Below are positions 21,919-33,600 of a stretch of DNA of 64,000 bases, piece after piece. Made by a program: the position numbers and the translations under genes. The stretch's first letter is position 1. Each line of letters starts with the position of its first letter. Under the pieces are notes generated by a model. The model saw only the letters and a list, made by a program, of their open reading frames with translations. It was not told the DNA's origin and searched no databases. The DNA comes from Thelonectria olida (Eukaryota; Ascomycota; Sordariomycetes; Hypocreales; Nectriaceae): NCBI GenBank assembly GCA_020736575.1, contig JAGPYM010000047.1, positions 158,974-222,973 on the forward strand, in the 5' to 3' direction.

Positions 21919-22651
21919 AACCTTAAGCACGCTTTTTAGGGTTATCGGAGGATGAGAATGGGGCCCGTTATTACATGTTGAACCAATCACATTTCACAGA
22001 TCCCGGCCCACTACCCTGGTCTCGAGTAGATAACCCCTGTTTCGTATCTTTCCTTTCTATGTACTACTGTACCAAGGGTGCTCCAGACACCGAGGGTTGC
22101 GGCTCATGGAGCTCTAAGAATGGCTGGGATGCCCGCAGCCTCATCAGCCTCATCACCGCCAAGCGGCAACTCGGTGTTTCTGAAGATGGAGACCAGCTAA
22201 TATACGAACAGAACATATTCTTCCTGCAAGATTATGTTCAAGATCCACATTATTAAATCTAAGGAAGCAGTTCAATATTTAATACAAGCCAATTGATTTA
22301 GTGTGCTATGTCAGTCCTAGATATGTATGTCCCTCCAAACTAGTGTAACATAACACTTTGAACAATGAGGGCAAGAACATTCCCACCGCGGATCCGGTTC
22401 CGAGGGATGTCGTAGGTGGAGTTGGCTTGATTGTCCCTTCGTTAGTGTTGATGCCGAGTTCACTGAAGGCGGGTTTGGAGTTGGACATGGCAATAAACGC
22501 GGCGATGCGTTAGGAGCCTAGGTACCAACGGAATGTGGTTGTAGACTAGGTCTTGTTGACATGCTCGGTATTGAGAGGGGGGGGAGCGTGACTAGTCGAT
22601 AGTCGGGACTCAAGATAGGTTCTTGGCAGCCAGCTGAGGGTGTATTGTCGG
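21919..22651 (+). repeat. Long direct repeat, copy 1
   Basis: From AACCTTAAGCACGC to GTGTATTGTCGG this segment aligns with 63022-63748 almost base for base, with few substitutions and small indels. It contains a plus-strand frame with GCGSWSSKNGWDARSLISLI and a minus-strand frame with MSNSKPAFSELGINTN, both conserved in the second copy. I do not recognise either. The repeat stops exactly where the hAT element begins. Confidence 0.9.
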
Positions 22652-25600
22652 CAGCGCTGCCCACAGATCAAATGCAATCAAACAAACTGCCAAACAAATC
22701 AATCAAATATGCCAAAATCTTATTTCAAATCAAACAAATCCAAAACCCTGGATTTGAAATAACATTTGATATATTTGATACATTATATATGATCAATGGT
22801 CGAATCTGCCAGGCTGTCGAGCGTGTCTTTGCAGCTTACCCGGAACCTGGTGGATGTCCGGGTCTGGTGAGCGGATCTGGCCAATCAGAGTCATTACTCA
22901 GACCTTTCATTAGTGCGTTACCCCCAGCAGGGCCTTCAAGCTGGCTAAAGAGAAGGTAGCTTCTTAACTTTCACGTCCCTCGCCCCCACAACATCAAACC
23001 GCGTCGGTGCCAGTCTGTTTACCTCTCCTCGACGCGTGCCATTCCTTACCGATCGACGCCTAACCCGATGGAATCCAACGACATCATGCTTCCTTCTCCA
23101 CCCTCCGCCTTTGCTCTTCTCCGCCCACCGAAAAATCTGGCAAGTCAATTCGAGCTGACGACGCGGGTGGCTTCACCAGACCACCCTACCGTTGCAGATC
23201 TTCCGCGAGCAGTATGGAGGAACAAACGAAATGTTTTGGAAGAGTCCTTGTCCCGGAAAGGCTCGAAGGGCCGGAAGAGCTGGATCAAGCGCCATGGATT
23301 TTTTCTCGTTGAGACCGACACTGACGACAGTCCGTTGAGTCCGTACTGGGCCTGTCGTTTGTGCGACGCGAAGAGTCAGCCCGAGTTCTTCGCCGCTGCT
23401 GCTACGAGTTCGGCAGCTGACCACCTCCGCAAGTATGAGAATGTGACGTCGCGAGCTTGAGCATCATTGACCACATGTAGGTCCCACAGGATCTTCGAGA
23501 GCAGTCAAGGCGCCGACACAGACCCGTCAACCGATGAATCTGAACGGCCCAAGCGACGGCGCTTGCACTACAGCGCCGTACCGCGTGCTAGAGTCAAGAT
23601 GATCCGAGAACTGAGCCTAGGACTTCTGATCAACACCAATGCTCCTTTTTCTTTCTTTAGCGATACATTCTTTCAGCAACTCGCCTGGCAACTTGACCCT
23701 CACCTATCTGACCAGATATCATGGAGCCGGCAATCGATGGGCCGTTTGCTGGATGACATGTACGAGTCTAAGAAGGATGAGGTCAAGCAGGAGCTCTCAG
23801 ATGCCCTTACCAGAATCCATCTAGGGTTCGACCTGTGGACATCACCCAATCGGCACGCTGTCATGGCAGTCACAGCTCATTTTCTTGACCGCCAGGGCAA
23901 GCACCAGTCGCGCCTACTGGCACTCCGTCGCCAGCTCGGATGTCACAGCGGGGAAAATCTCGCGGTGACGCTTGGGCAAGTTGTGCGTGAATGGAGGATA
24001 GAGGATCGAGTTGGAACAGTGATCTCGGACAACGCATCTTCGAATGATAGCTGTCTTCTGAACTTCTACGGAGATCTCGACGTAGAGATGGGCCCGGCGG
24101 ACGTTCGGGCTAGACGTATGCGCTGCTATGGACATATCTTGAACCTGGTTGCTCGTGCTTTCCTCTACGGCGAAGATTTCGAGGCCTTCGAGGCCGAATC
24201 GCAGGTCTTCGACCTTCTCGGCCGGCGCGAGGATGACCTACGACACTGGAGAAAGAAAGGGCCGGTGGGAAAGCTCCACAATGTTGTCAAGTTCATCAGA
24301 TCTTCCCCTCAGAGGTGTGAGCTCTTTAAGAGGATCTCACGCGAGAACGACGAAGCACAAGAATATCTCCTGGCGAGTGAGTCGACGGCAGAGCTAGAGG
24401 TCGTCATGAACAACGACACGAGATGGAACTCCACTTATCTCATGATCTCTCGAGCGCTCGTCAAGCAGGGAGACATCAGGGCGTTCTTGGTCCATCCAGA
24501 GGTGGAGAAATAGCTACCCGAGGCCGACATGTTGAAGGGGGATGACTGGAGACTTTTGGCAGAAATCAAACATATCCTTGAGCCATTCTACCTGCAAACT
24601 ATGAGAACGCAGGGTTGGGGCAGCGAGGGAGGTAATGGACGACTCTGGGAGGTGATGACAGGCATGGAATACTTGCTGGAACACCTTGAGGATCGGAAGC
24701 TATTCTATCATGCTGTTCCAGACGAGGCAGCCGGAGAGAATACCAACTCGCAGGTCGAGCTAGCCCGAGGGCGACCAGACCGAAATCGGCAGCTTCCTGC
24801 TAGATTTAGGGATTGCGAGATGGACATACATCCGCGAAAGTCAATGCAAAGCTCCTTGCCAGGTCGTGGCTCGGGACAATGTGATGATGGATTAGGCAAG
24901 CCATCAGGATCATCGGGAGTTGACGACATGGGAAAGGATCACCGATGCTATCTGAGACTCTCCATCATCACCGCCTGGCAGAAACTCAATGAATACTATA
25001 CCAAGCTTGGAGAGTCACCGTTGTTTGCCGCATCCATCATTCTCCACCCATCACTGGGCATGAGCTATCTGGAGGTGAATTGGGCGTCGGAAGAACAGCT
25101 TGTGTGGGTGAGGGACGCCAAAATTGGACTATCTGACTACCTGGACCGCTGGTACCGCTGCAACCGGCCGGTGGACGAGCAGCGAGGGGCAATTGTTGAG
25201 ACTACGGCATCCCCAAGCGTGCCGCAGAGAACGCCGGTAGACAGTATGTTCAAGCAGTGGGTGAAGAGCAGGACAGCGAAGACTACAGTGATGGGAAGTG
25301 AGCTTGAGCGGTATCTGCGGCTAGAGCCGCAAGAGACTGAGGATCCAATCGAGTGGTGGATGACTCACCAGGGACAATTCCCGATGGTCAGCCAGTTAGC
25401 TCTCGATATACTCGCGATACCGGCGATGGCAACTGATTGCGAGAGGTCGTTCAGCCTCGCCAAGTTGACGCTGACGTCGCAGAGGCTTTCGATGACGACG
25501 GAAACATTGGAGAAGTTGCAATGCCTGAAGAATTGGGTCAGACATGGTGCGGTGAAGCTGGGGGCGACAGCAAGTGGGGGAGACGAGGTCTAGTGGGAGA

Positions 25601-25753
25601 TTGGACATAGTAGCATGGAGAGCATAGAGGGTAAGATTTGAAATATTTGAAATATTTGAATAAATATTTCAATCAACAAATCCAGCGTTGAGGGTTGCCA
25701 AATATCTCAAATATGACCCCGGATTTGATTTGTTTGATTTGAGGGCAGCGCTG
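22652..25753 (+). mobile_element. hAT-superfamily transposon, near complete
   Basis: The element is 3,102 bp and has perfect 11-bp terminal inverted repeats CAGCGCTGCCC at both ends. AATCAAA/CAAAT-rich subterminal regions lie just inside (22670-22790 and 25640-25740). It carries one transposase gene. The 8-bp flanks (ATTGTCGG left, GGAGAGGT right) are not a target-site duplication, which is unusual for an hAT insertion. Confidence 0.9.
23068..25593 (+). pseudogene. hAT transposase with one in-frame stop
   Basis: ATG at 23068. A BED-type zinc finger is completed by splicing: CRLCDAK in exon 1, then HLRK joined to SHRI after a 48-nt GT-AG intron (23433-23480). The RNase-H-like catalytic core follows, with LGFDLWTSPNRHAVMAVTAH, GTVISDNASSND and RMRCYGHILNLVARAF, then DTRWNSTYLM. 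An in-frame TAG (24511-24513, in EVEK-stop-LPEAD) interrupts the frame. A CAG-to-TAG change is the simplest reading. The C-terminal dimerisation domain is intact: DPIEWW, LALDILAIPAMATDCERSFS, then LKNWV. Apart from that stop, the 826-codon frame is continuous, so loss of function may be recent. Confidence 0.88.
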
Positions 25754-26475
25754 GGAGAGGTGTCGCGTTCGTCAGTCCGCGCCGTGTTGGCAAGTGAATT
25801 CGAGTCCATGACGGAAGGCTAAGATTAGTGTCAAATAAAAGTAGATGGATAGATGGCGAGTCTGGGGAGATGATGAAAAGCTGGGCTCAGGACAATACTT
25901 GGCTACCCCGCGGATCGAACGGGTTTCCCGGGTAGGGATTCGGGAGTTGAATATCCGTGCGGATATATGCCGGTAATATTCGTACATAGACTACGTAATA
26001 CGTACGAATAGATACCGACTGCAGCTACCGAAAGGCGGGGATGGACGGGAGACAAGGATCATTACTCGGTGTATCAGATAACCTCTTCTACTCGTAGAGA
26101 AGGAATCATTTATTTATCAGTGGTATTAAGAGTTTTAAGTTTTAACAGATGAACTCTCCCTCCCTCCATCTCTCAGCTCCATACGACATATACCTATCAC
26201 TAATTTCGGTCTACGCAAAACGTTTTACTACACGGAAGTATTTGAAGAGAGAGCTGCTAATAGATCTGCTGGCCATCATCTGTTGGACTGTGCACATTGC
26301 TTCGTATCCCAAAGGTGTAGCTGAACGACAAGGCTGAGATGACAATGTGCGATCGGATTATACTTGCAGGAGCTGACTATAAGGCTTCACATTCACAGGG
26401 CTCTGCAGCAAAGTATCTATACAGTACATTCCTTCGCCTTAATAGATTGTGTTCCTTGTCTTTGGGCTCAGTTCC
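25754..26475. other. Gene-less stretch
   Basis: Between the hAT right end and the stop of the first SDR gene no coding region is supported. Confidence 0.5.
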
Positions 26476-27360
26476 TCAATACTGCGCCGTCTTTCCACCG
26501 TCCGACACAAGCGCAACGCCATTCACATAGCTCGACATGGTGCTGCTGAGGAAAATGCAAGCCTCGGCAATCTCGTCAGGCAGGCACAGCCGCCCTTGGG
26601 GGTTTGCAAAAGGAGCAGCCTTAGTGTCACCCCCGAGCATCTCTTTGAGATTGTCAAGGAAGGGCGTGTCGACGATGCCCGGGCAGACGGCGTTGACGCG
26701 CAGCCCATCGCCGGCGTGATCCACGGCTGCGCTCCGAGTCATGCCCATGACAGCGTGCTTTGACGCCACATAGGGCATGACGCTCGGCATGGACACAAAT
26801 CCGCAGACGCTGGCGAAGTTGACAATGCTCCCAACCTGGCCACGGCGCTCATCCTTCCACATTGTACCAGTCAGCTTGCGAGGCTCCTTGAGCATGACTC
26901 GGGCCTCTGCTTGCATGCAGAGTGCCACGGCTCGCGCATTAATGTTCATGACCCGATCAAAGTCACTGGTGGGTATTTCGGCCGCTTTCGCTCGGACGTT
27001 GACAATGACCTGCAAGTTTTCCTTTTCGTCAACCCAGCTGATATACGGCGGAAGAACTTTCAACAATGATTTACTCACCCCTGCAGCGTTTGCAGCGCAG
27101 TCAAGAGTGCCGAATGCTTTGACTGCCTCGTCAACCATGTGATTGACCGATGCCTCATCCGTCACGTCGACAGCAACCTCTTTGATGCCGACTTGAGGGA
27201 ATTCTTCGCGGATGAGTTTTGCCGTCTCTCCTAGCGACTTTGGATTGACATCTGCCAGAGTGATTCCTTGGATTCCCGCTCGCACATACGCAAGTGATAG
27301 CTGCCGGCCAATGCCAGAACCTGCGCCCGTCACCAATGCATTTCCACTCAAGAGACTCAT
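26476..27360 (-). CDS. Short-chain dehydrogenase/reductase (SDR)
   Basis: Start at ATG 27360 (MSLLSGNALVTGAGSGIG). Two exons (27360-27079 and 27009-26476) separated by a 69-nt GT-AG intron give 271 residues. The intron has no stop, so it can be misread as coding. The N-terminal cofactor motif TGxGxGIG, the ADVN acidic residue after strand 2 (suggesting an NAD(H)-preferring site), NFAS with the catalytic Ser, YVASK with Tyr and Lys, and the CPGIVDTPF segment are all present. It is a classical SDR that should oxidise a secondary alcohol or reduce a ketone. It lies divergent to the next SDR and first in a run of five redox genes, so a step in that pathway is likely. The substrate is unknown. Confidence 0.92.
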   Translation of the reverse strand: MSLLSGNALVTGAGSGIGRQLSLAYVRAGIQGITLADVNPKSLGETAKLIREEFPQVGIKEVAVDVTDEASVNHMVDEAVKAFGTLDCAANAAGVSKSLLKVLPPYISWVDEKENLQVIVNVRAKAAEIPTSDFDRVMNINARAVALCMQAEARVMLKEPRKLTGTMWKDERRGQVGSIVNFASVCGFVSMPSVMPYVASKHAVMGMTRSAAVDHAGDGLRVNAVCPGIVDTPFLDNLKEMLGGDTKAAPFANPQGRLCLPDEIAEACIFLSSTMSSYVNGVALVSDGGKTAQY

Positions 27361-28280
27361 GTTGAATTTGAAGTAGTGGTTAATAAATGATAAATGACTC
27401 GTAAATCTATTATGGTTGATAGTGGTAATCACGATTGAATCAGTCTTAATTTATGATTAAAACCTGATGCTCTGGCCAACCTGCATCATCAGTGTTTGCC
27501 CTGGAACGGCGTGCACGGAAGGCAATGCTTCCGCAGTGATTTGTTTCCGCCTCGGAGCCCTTAAAGTCCCCCTTTTAGCCTTTCCGATTGATTCGTAAAG
27601 TGAAGCCAGTAATGAAATTTGAATTGCTCGCTTCTCCGAATGTTCCGAACATTCCGTAATCTCGCTTGATTGTCAGACAATTGGCTCCACAGGGATCATT
27701 GATGGCACCAGTCAATTGATGAGAATTATCTCAAGAACAAAAGAAATTGAACAGCCATGTGTTCGGGCACAGCTATTTAAGCTCACATCGTTAGGATTGG
27801 AGTCCTTGATGCGACAAGCCGGATGTGAAACCGGATACACGACCCCTAGGTAAGGGCTGCGTTTCATATCCGTCGCACGGCTCGGTAGAGCATAGTGGAA
27901 CCTGGTGGTGATATGCGACATTGATGCTTCGCGCCAACGAACCCTTACAGGTTGATGGATAGTTTGGAAGCTCGGATAGAGACAAGAGTGCGTTATCAGC
28001 CACCTACCATCTAGAGTTAAATGTCATTGACAGTAATAATACAGAACATTATGGACAGTCCATTATGCGGGGAAATTCCATTAGATTCTACCCAATAGTA
28101 CATTCGAATGCTGCCAGCGAGCGCCGTAAAGCCTCCGGAAAACACCATGGATTACTTTCGGAATGTAGATCCCGACCGCCATGGAATCTAAAGGTCGCGG
28201 GTGGTGCCATGTTTAAAAAGTGACCATATATTGATTGACAATGATTTAACCTACCGATGACAACTTGCAATAAATTCAAC
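27361..28280. promoter_or_regulatory. Divergent promoter region between two SDR genes
   Basis: This 920-bp space separates the start codons of the two SDR genes. It contains TTCCGAA at 27643-27649, inside a run with further CCGAA and TTCCG units (27635-27656), and TTCGGAA at 28157-28163, upstream of the second SDR. The same heptamer occurs in the other two promoter regions of the cluster. Its role as an operator is inference. Confidence 0.45.
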
Positions 28281-29296
28281 ATGTCTTTATACGACCTCCA
28301 TAACAAGAGAGCTCTAATCACGGGGGGGGGCTCCGGTAAAACACTCCTTTGCCACGCATGTCTAGAGAACTCTGTGAACAACAATTAACTCAACTCGCGC
28401 AGGTATCAACTTGGAGTTAGCAAAGGCCCTCCGCGTAAAAGGGTGTGCGGTACTCATTGGAGATGTCGCGCTCCATTCTGAGGCAGCAGAATGGCTCAAG
28501 TCTACGGAGCAACATGCCGGCCCAAAGGTTGTCTTCCACAGAATCGACGTCACTGTGCGGGAGCGGCTGGTTGGAATCTTTGACGTCTTCTCCAAGGTAT
28601 TCGGCGGAGTGCCCGAGATTGTGGTGCCAGGCGCTGGCATCTATGAGGCCTCCTCTGCAGGCTTTTGGGATGACAGCGAAGATTCACTACATTACAAGCT
28701 GTTTGATGTCAACCTCATGCATCCCATCAAAACCACTCGGATTGCCATTCCGAAGATGAGGCAAGCCAAGAAGCCCGGCATCATTCTTCATCTTTCCAGC
28801 ATAACCGCCCAGAAGCCCTCCGTCGTCCTCCCACTTTACTCAGTATCGAAAGCAGCTCTCAGTCAATTTGTGAGGTGCATGGCCCCGTTGGATGAGATGT
28901 GCGGCATCAAAGTAGTTGCTGTGGCTCCTGGGTGAGTTCAAATTCCATAGGAGACTTTTGTTTTCCTTTCTTATTAACATGATCAGCATCGTCGATACGC
29001 CGCTGTTCCGCGACCACCCAGGAGCTCAGAACCACGTCAATTTGGCCAAAGACTTCTTCTTGCCTACAGACGAGGTTGTCAGAGCCATGTTGGCATTATT
29101 GACGGATGCACGATACCGTGCAGGGACTGTATTGGAGGTTGGCGACATTGGTAGCTGGCGAGAGGTACAGATATTGCGAGATGTCGGACCACAAGGACGA
29201 TCGACTCTTCCACGAGCGAAAACTGAGGATGCGATTTCCTGGTTGGGGAAAGCACTAATCGAGGAGGAAAGGAGTGCAGTGTCTCTAAAGTTGTAA
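28281..29296 (+). CDS. Short-chain dehydrogenase/reductase, 15-PGDH-like
   Basis: Three exons (28281-28335, 28403-28931, 28987-29296) join in frame to 297 residues. Introns are 67 and 55 nt, GT-AG. The cofactor motif TGGGSGI is formed across the first intron after MSLYDLHNKRALI. GDVA supplies the acidic residue after the second strand, and PGAGIYE, HLSSITAQKP (Ser), YSVSKAAL (Tyr, Lys) and VAPGIVDTP follow. The layout, with EDSLHYKLFDVNL, resembles fungal NAD-dependent SDRs of the 15-hydroxyprostaglandin dehydrogenase type. The C-terminal 100 residues are longer than in minimal SDRs. It shares a divergent promoter with the preceding SDR and is convergent with the monooxygenase gene. Confidence 0.92.
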
Positions 29297-29659
29297 TTGA
29301 TGCTTCTAAGATTATTGTATTTTGCTTGAATACACAAAGTGATTTTGCATGAAGCCGTTTTTCCACGCTCATGCGAAAGTTGATCAAATTCATAGACTAA
29401 GTTACATGTTTTGTAGGAGTAGCTTTGGTGTTGAATTTGAACTAGTTATGATAAGTTATATGCAGTATAAAAACATAGCTAGAAGCAAAAAATATCTGTT
29501 TAGGAGCTTGTGTTTCTTCTTTTTCTTCCTTTTTTAAAGGTAAAATAAAATAAATAAATCAAGATAAATTCACTTAAATTCAGAGTAAAAGACTATTATC
29601 AACTCTATTTGCTCAGATTATTACCCGGCACTACTCTCATTCCCAGAACCTGGTCGAGC

Positions 29660-31753
29660 CTACGCAGAACTCGCCCGTTGAATTTGTCTAGAATGCTCGT
29701 CGAAATCGATGAACCCCCTAAACAAAATACCTTATTAGCAAACAAATAGCAATCACTGATTAAATCGGGGTTGAGGCAACTCACGTGGAATTTGTATCCT
29801 TGGTAGGGTTTGTTTCCTTGTCCGTGAACCCATTAGCCAACCACGCAAATGTCAAGTCTTCAGAGTCGCAAAGGCTCTTCCATTCAAAGTCCTCCCATCT
29901 AGGAGTCCGCAGGAGCTCGAAATAGTGGATTCGGCTCCCAGGATGTAGACTGTTGAGATCTCCATCTGCAGTCCCGTTCTTGTACGTGCTAGTGCAATGG
30001 CTTGCCCAGGCAGTCTTGGAGAGCCATGCCAGCGCTTGCTTCTGGTACGCGGCCGGTATGTGTGCTTTTGGTACGCGATAGCTGTAGTTTTGCGTTTGGA
30101 GTTTGTTGATGAAGTCACTAATGTACTTGGTTACCATTTCGATTGATGTGACGAGGCTTCCGTGACCAAGAGGAGAATATGGACCTAGGAATCGGAAGTA
30201 ATTGGGCATATCCGTAGCAGTAACGGACAGATACGCACGGGGATTCTCGAGCCAGAGTTGACGCAAGTCGGTTCCATTGAGACCAACAATCGGAAATCGG
30301 GGAGCGCTGGACAAGTCAAAGCCAGTAGCACAGATAATCGTGTCAACTCCGGTAGTAGTCTGGCCGGACGAGGAGCAGATACCATCTGAAGTAAAAGCGT
30401 CCACAGTGCCCCAGACTACCTCGACTTTTGGCGAGACGAGGGCCTCTAGATAACCGTTGCCTGGTGTCGGACGGCGGCATCTACTCCATTGATTAGCGGT
30501 GCTCCGGCATGTTCCAGTCAACAACGAACCCGACGGCAAAATCCGGAAGCAGTGCCTTCAGCAAGTCTTGTTTCCCTCCAAGTTTGTCCGTCATCTCTTG
30601 AATGCCGTACTCCCGGGCAGCCTTCTGCTCTGGCGAATGATCAATGTACAATCCGAAACGACTGTTGAGCTCCTCCTCAATCCCCCGCCGGTATTTCAAG
30701 TACTCCTCAGGATCCGCCGCCCAAGAGGCTTTCTGCTCTTCCGAATAATCATAGTTTAAGCCTCCTGGGCCCGCGAATTTGGACGCAAAGTTGGTCGTGA
30801 TCAATGTAGGACTTCTGATATGAACATAGACCTTGGAGGCTTCATCGAAGATGGCGGGAAGAATCTGAACGCCACTGCTTCCATTACCAATCAAGGCTAC
30901 CGTCTTTCCCTTGATATCTTTGGCCGAATCCTGCGGCCAAGCTGCCGAATGAAGCATTCTGCCCTGAAACTTGGTCCGACCCTTCACATGGGGCCATTTC
31001 CAGTGGTTGAAGAAACCAGTGCAGTCGACAAGAATGTCACACTCCTCCGTAAAAGTGGTCGAAGTCTCGCCTTCTGAAACGCCTGGACTCGAAATCACGA
31101 GGTCTCTGCCATCGGTCTTGGTGACGGTAACTTGCCAAACCTCGCGATCCGGAAGCCACACGGCATTGACCACCTTGTGCGATGTTTTGATACAAGGCCG
31201 CAGCTCGTGCTGATCTGCGACTGATTTGATGTAAGATAGAATGTCCCCTTGACTGGCATAGTATGATTTCCAGAATGGATTCGGAGCCCAGGAGAACTAA
31301 AAGCAAAGTGAGAAAGGAACAACCAATGATGGTCGGTAAAGACTTGACTGACCTGATAATTTGGTGCCGGGATATCACAGGCGCATCTATGAGGGCGTTA
31401 GCTTGACCTTGTCCGATTCCATTGCAATCAACATACCCAGGATAGCGATTCTCATACCAGGTCCCTCCAACGTCACCATCCTTCTCGTAAACAGTGATGA
31501 CCGCATTTCGGATCTTGCCGACATTGACAGCTCGTGCCATCGAGAGCCCGGCCAATCCGGCACCAATGGCAATGATGCGCACTGGCCGCGGAGTGAACGT
31601 AGGCACTCTGGACAGAGCATAGGCGAGCTCGTCAACATGCTTATACGCTTCAGTTGCTTCTCCCGACTTTGCTGGACCAGGAGCAAGACTCTCGAAGTAC
31701 TGAACAGCTCGATCTCTCGTGCTCAGTTGCTGGGTCGCGATTGTGTCTTTCAT
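29660..31753 (-). CDS. Baeyer-Villiger-type flavin monooxygenase
   Basis: Five exons (31753-31437, 31386-31353, 31296-30530, 30480-29785, 29717-29660) give about 623 residues. All introns are GT-AG, 49-67 nt, and restore frame. The first Rossmann motif GAGLAGLSMA lies at residues 64-73 and binds FAD. GDVGGTWYENRYPG follows, and PGCACDIPAPNYQ is rebuilt across the first intron. The Baeyer-Villiger fingerprint FQGRMLHSAAWP fits FxGxxxHxxxWP exactly. GNGSSGVQILP is the NADPH-binding motif. Such enzymes insert oxygen next to a ketone, making esters or lactones. The last small exon is the least certain. Without it the frame stops at 29781. The start was set at the first ATG, since no ATG lies further upstream in frame. 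Confidence 0.9.
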
Positions 31754-32283
31754 GTCCAAGTTATGCAGTATTCGTCGCTCATGTGGTGGTGTCTACCCAA
31801 GTATCGAACACACAATGATTCAGTTATATTCATCATCAAAAATGTAAGTGTGGGGGTTCCGAACAGTCACGGAACGGACACCGAAGTCCAGAATGGGTCG
31901 TCACTCGGGAGATGCTAATATGTTCATCCCGTATCTTCGGGTATTCTGACCGGACCGGCTTCCCTTTCTAGTTCCGAGCCAATATCGGCCTCGCACAAAT
32001 GCGAGAACGCGGCTGCACTTCCCAGGCGGCCATGTTACCTAGGTCACTAGGCGGCCAAGTCATGCAGCTTCAATACCGGTGCGGTTTCCACGGATATAGA
32101 GGCATGCGAATCTACCAATCCTTCCAGAAACGGCTTCCGTTAGTGTACGAGTATGTGTTTTCAATCATCCTTTTGGGAAGTAAAGCGCGCTATTGTGAGT
32201 TGCAACGTTTGATTCAATTTGCAGTATTAGAGAGAGAGCTACTACAAACTATTCAATACAAGTCCAATTCTAGAACATGTGTC
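31754..32283. promoter_or_regulatory. Intergenic region upstream of the monooxygenase
   Basis: This holds the promoter of the monooxygenase and the 3' end of the ene-reductase transcript. TTCCGAA (31857-31863) is followed closely by CACGGAACGGACACCGAAG and, further on, CCGGACCGG. These CGG/CCG-rich elements resemble sites for zinc-cluster regulators, but no such regulator gene is visible in the window. Confidence 0.4.
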
Positions 32284-33600
32284 CTAAAGCTTTGTGAGGG
32301 TTTGCGAAATCTGTGGTCGGGACATTAGTTGTGGCCAGGCGACTTCTACGCCCAACTCCTCAGCAACCTTTAGGACCCAGCCTGGTTCTCTCAGAAATTG
32401 CCGGCCAACGGAGATCAAGTCGACTACAGCTCCGTTTCCATTCTCTTGTACGAGATCCCGAGCCCGGAGCGCATCGACAATCTCCCCGACTGTAGCTACG
32501 AGGATATCTTTACCCTCCTCCTTCAACTCTTTCCCTACCTGAGCAGCCATCTTTGCTTGCTCTCTTCCAGCATTGAAGACAGAGTGGACAGCTTGTGGAT
32601 GGTTTCCTGCCGAGCTCACATCAAGAACATCGACGCCCAGGTCAGGAAGCAGTTTCGCAAGACGAATCGTGCTTTCAATGTCCCAGCTTCCCAGCTTCTC
32701 GGCGAGTCCCGTGCGTTCCATCCAGTCGGTTGCGCTGACCCTCACAAAGAGAGGCATTGTATCCGGGATAGCAACGCGTACGGCCTTGATGATTTCCAGA
32801 ATCAACCGCGTTCGGTTCTCAAAGCTGCCACCGTACTCATCGCTCCTTCGGTTGATAATTGGACTGAGAAACTGATGTAGTAGATAACCATGGGCAACAT
32901 GAACCTCTACCACATCTACACCGGCCGAGGTAGCTCGTTGAGCCGCCTTTGCAAAGCTTTCCACTAGGCCAGCAATCTCTTCCTTGGTCATCTCCCTGGG
33001 TTCCCAGTATCCACCTTCCGGATCGTCCTTGGCTTTGCCATCCCAAGTGAAGGCCGGTCCTCCCGATGGCCCTACAACGTCATTGGGCCATCCCCCTTGA
33101 GACTCGTCAGCTTTAGCACTTGACTGTCCCATCCGAGTTGCAACCCAGGGCGCGAGAGTGCTAGCCTTTCTCCCGGCGTGGCCGAGTTGCAATCCTAGCA
33201 AACCGCCTGGTGAGTGAACAAAATCTGCAAGCCCTTTGAGAGACTCTTCTTGGGTATCGTTCCAGATTCCCGGACAGTTGACACTGATGCGTCCGTTTGA
33301 CGTAACGCCTGTAGCCTCTAGCATTGACAAAGCAGCGCCTCTGAAGGCATAGTGGCCTATGGTTGTATAGTAGAGCGGGGTCAGAACACCCGTCTGTGTC
33401 CCTGTGGGAGCACAAGAGTAATGACACATGGGAGAGACGCAGATCCTGTTCCGCAGCGTGACTCCCCGAATCTTCAAAGGACGAAAGAGTGTTGGGGTGC
33501 ATGCATCGAGGTTCTTGGCTGTCCCCGGACTCGGAGACTGAGCTGGAGCGAAAAATGTGATGCCCGGTTTTGGAGCATTCGCATGCAAGTTGTCCGCCAT
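32284..33600 (-). CDS. NADH:flavin oxidoreductase, Old Yellow Enzyme family (YqjM-like class)
   Basis: One intronless frame of 438 residues starts at ATG 33600. The FMN-binding barrel begins with LFRPLKIRGVTLRNRI. SPMCHYS carries the Cys found in YqjM/thermophilic-like OYEs. QLGHAGRKAS, EVHVAHGYLLHQFLSP (substrate-binding His region), NRRSDEYGGSFENRTRL and the phosphate-binding ISVGRQFLREP follow in the expected order. The enzyme should reduce an activated C=C bond (enone or enal) using NAD(P)H. It is transcribed in the same direction as the monooxygenase and shares a 580-bp divergent promoter with the P450. Intact. The physiological substrate is not indicated. Confidence 0.94.
   Translation of the reverse strand: MADNLHANAPKPGITFFAPAQSPSPGTAKNLDACTPTLFRPLKIRGVTLRNRICVSPMCHYSCAPTGTQTGVLTPLYYTTIGHYAFRGAALSMLEATGVTSNGRISVNCPGIWNDTQEESLKGLADFVHSPGGLLGLQLGHAGRKASTLAPWVATRMGQSSAKADESQGGWPNDVVGPSGGPAFTWDGKAKDDPEGGYWEPREMTKEEIAGLVESFAKAAQRATSAGVDVVEVHVAHGYLLHQFLSPIINRRSDEYGGSFENRTRLILEIIKAVRVAIPDTMPLFVRVSATDWMERTGLAEKLGSWDIESTIRLAKLLPDLGVDVLDVSSAGNHPQAVHSVFNAGREQAKMAAQVGKELKEEGKDILVATVGEIVDALRARDLVQENGNGAVVDLISVGRQFLREPGWVLKVAEELGVEVAWPQLMSRPQISQTLTKL

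Noticed and set aside
29026..29393. Minus-strand frames over the end of the second SDR
   Set aside because: Antisense shadows of a gene with clear motifs.
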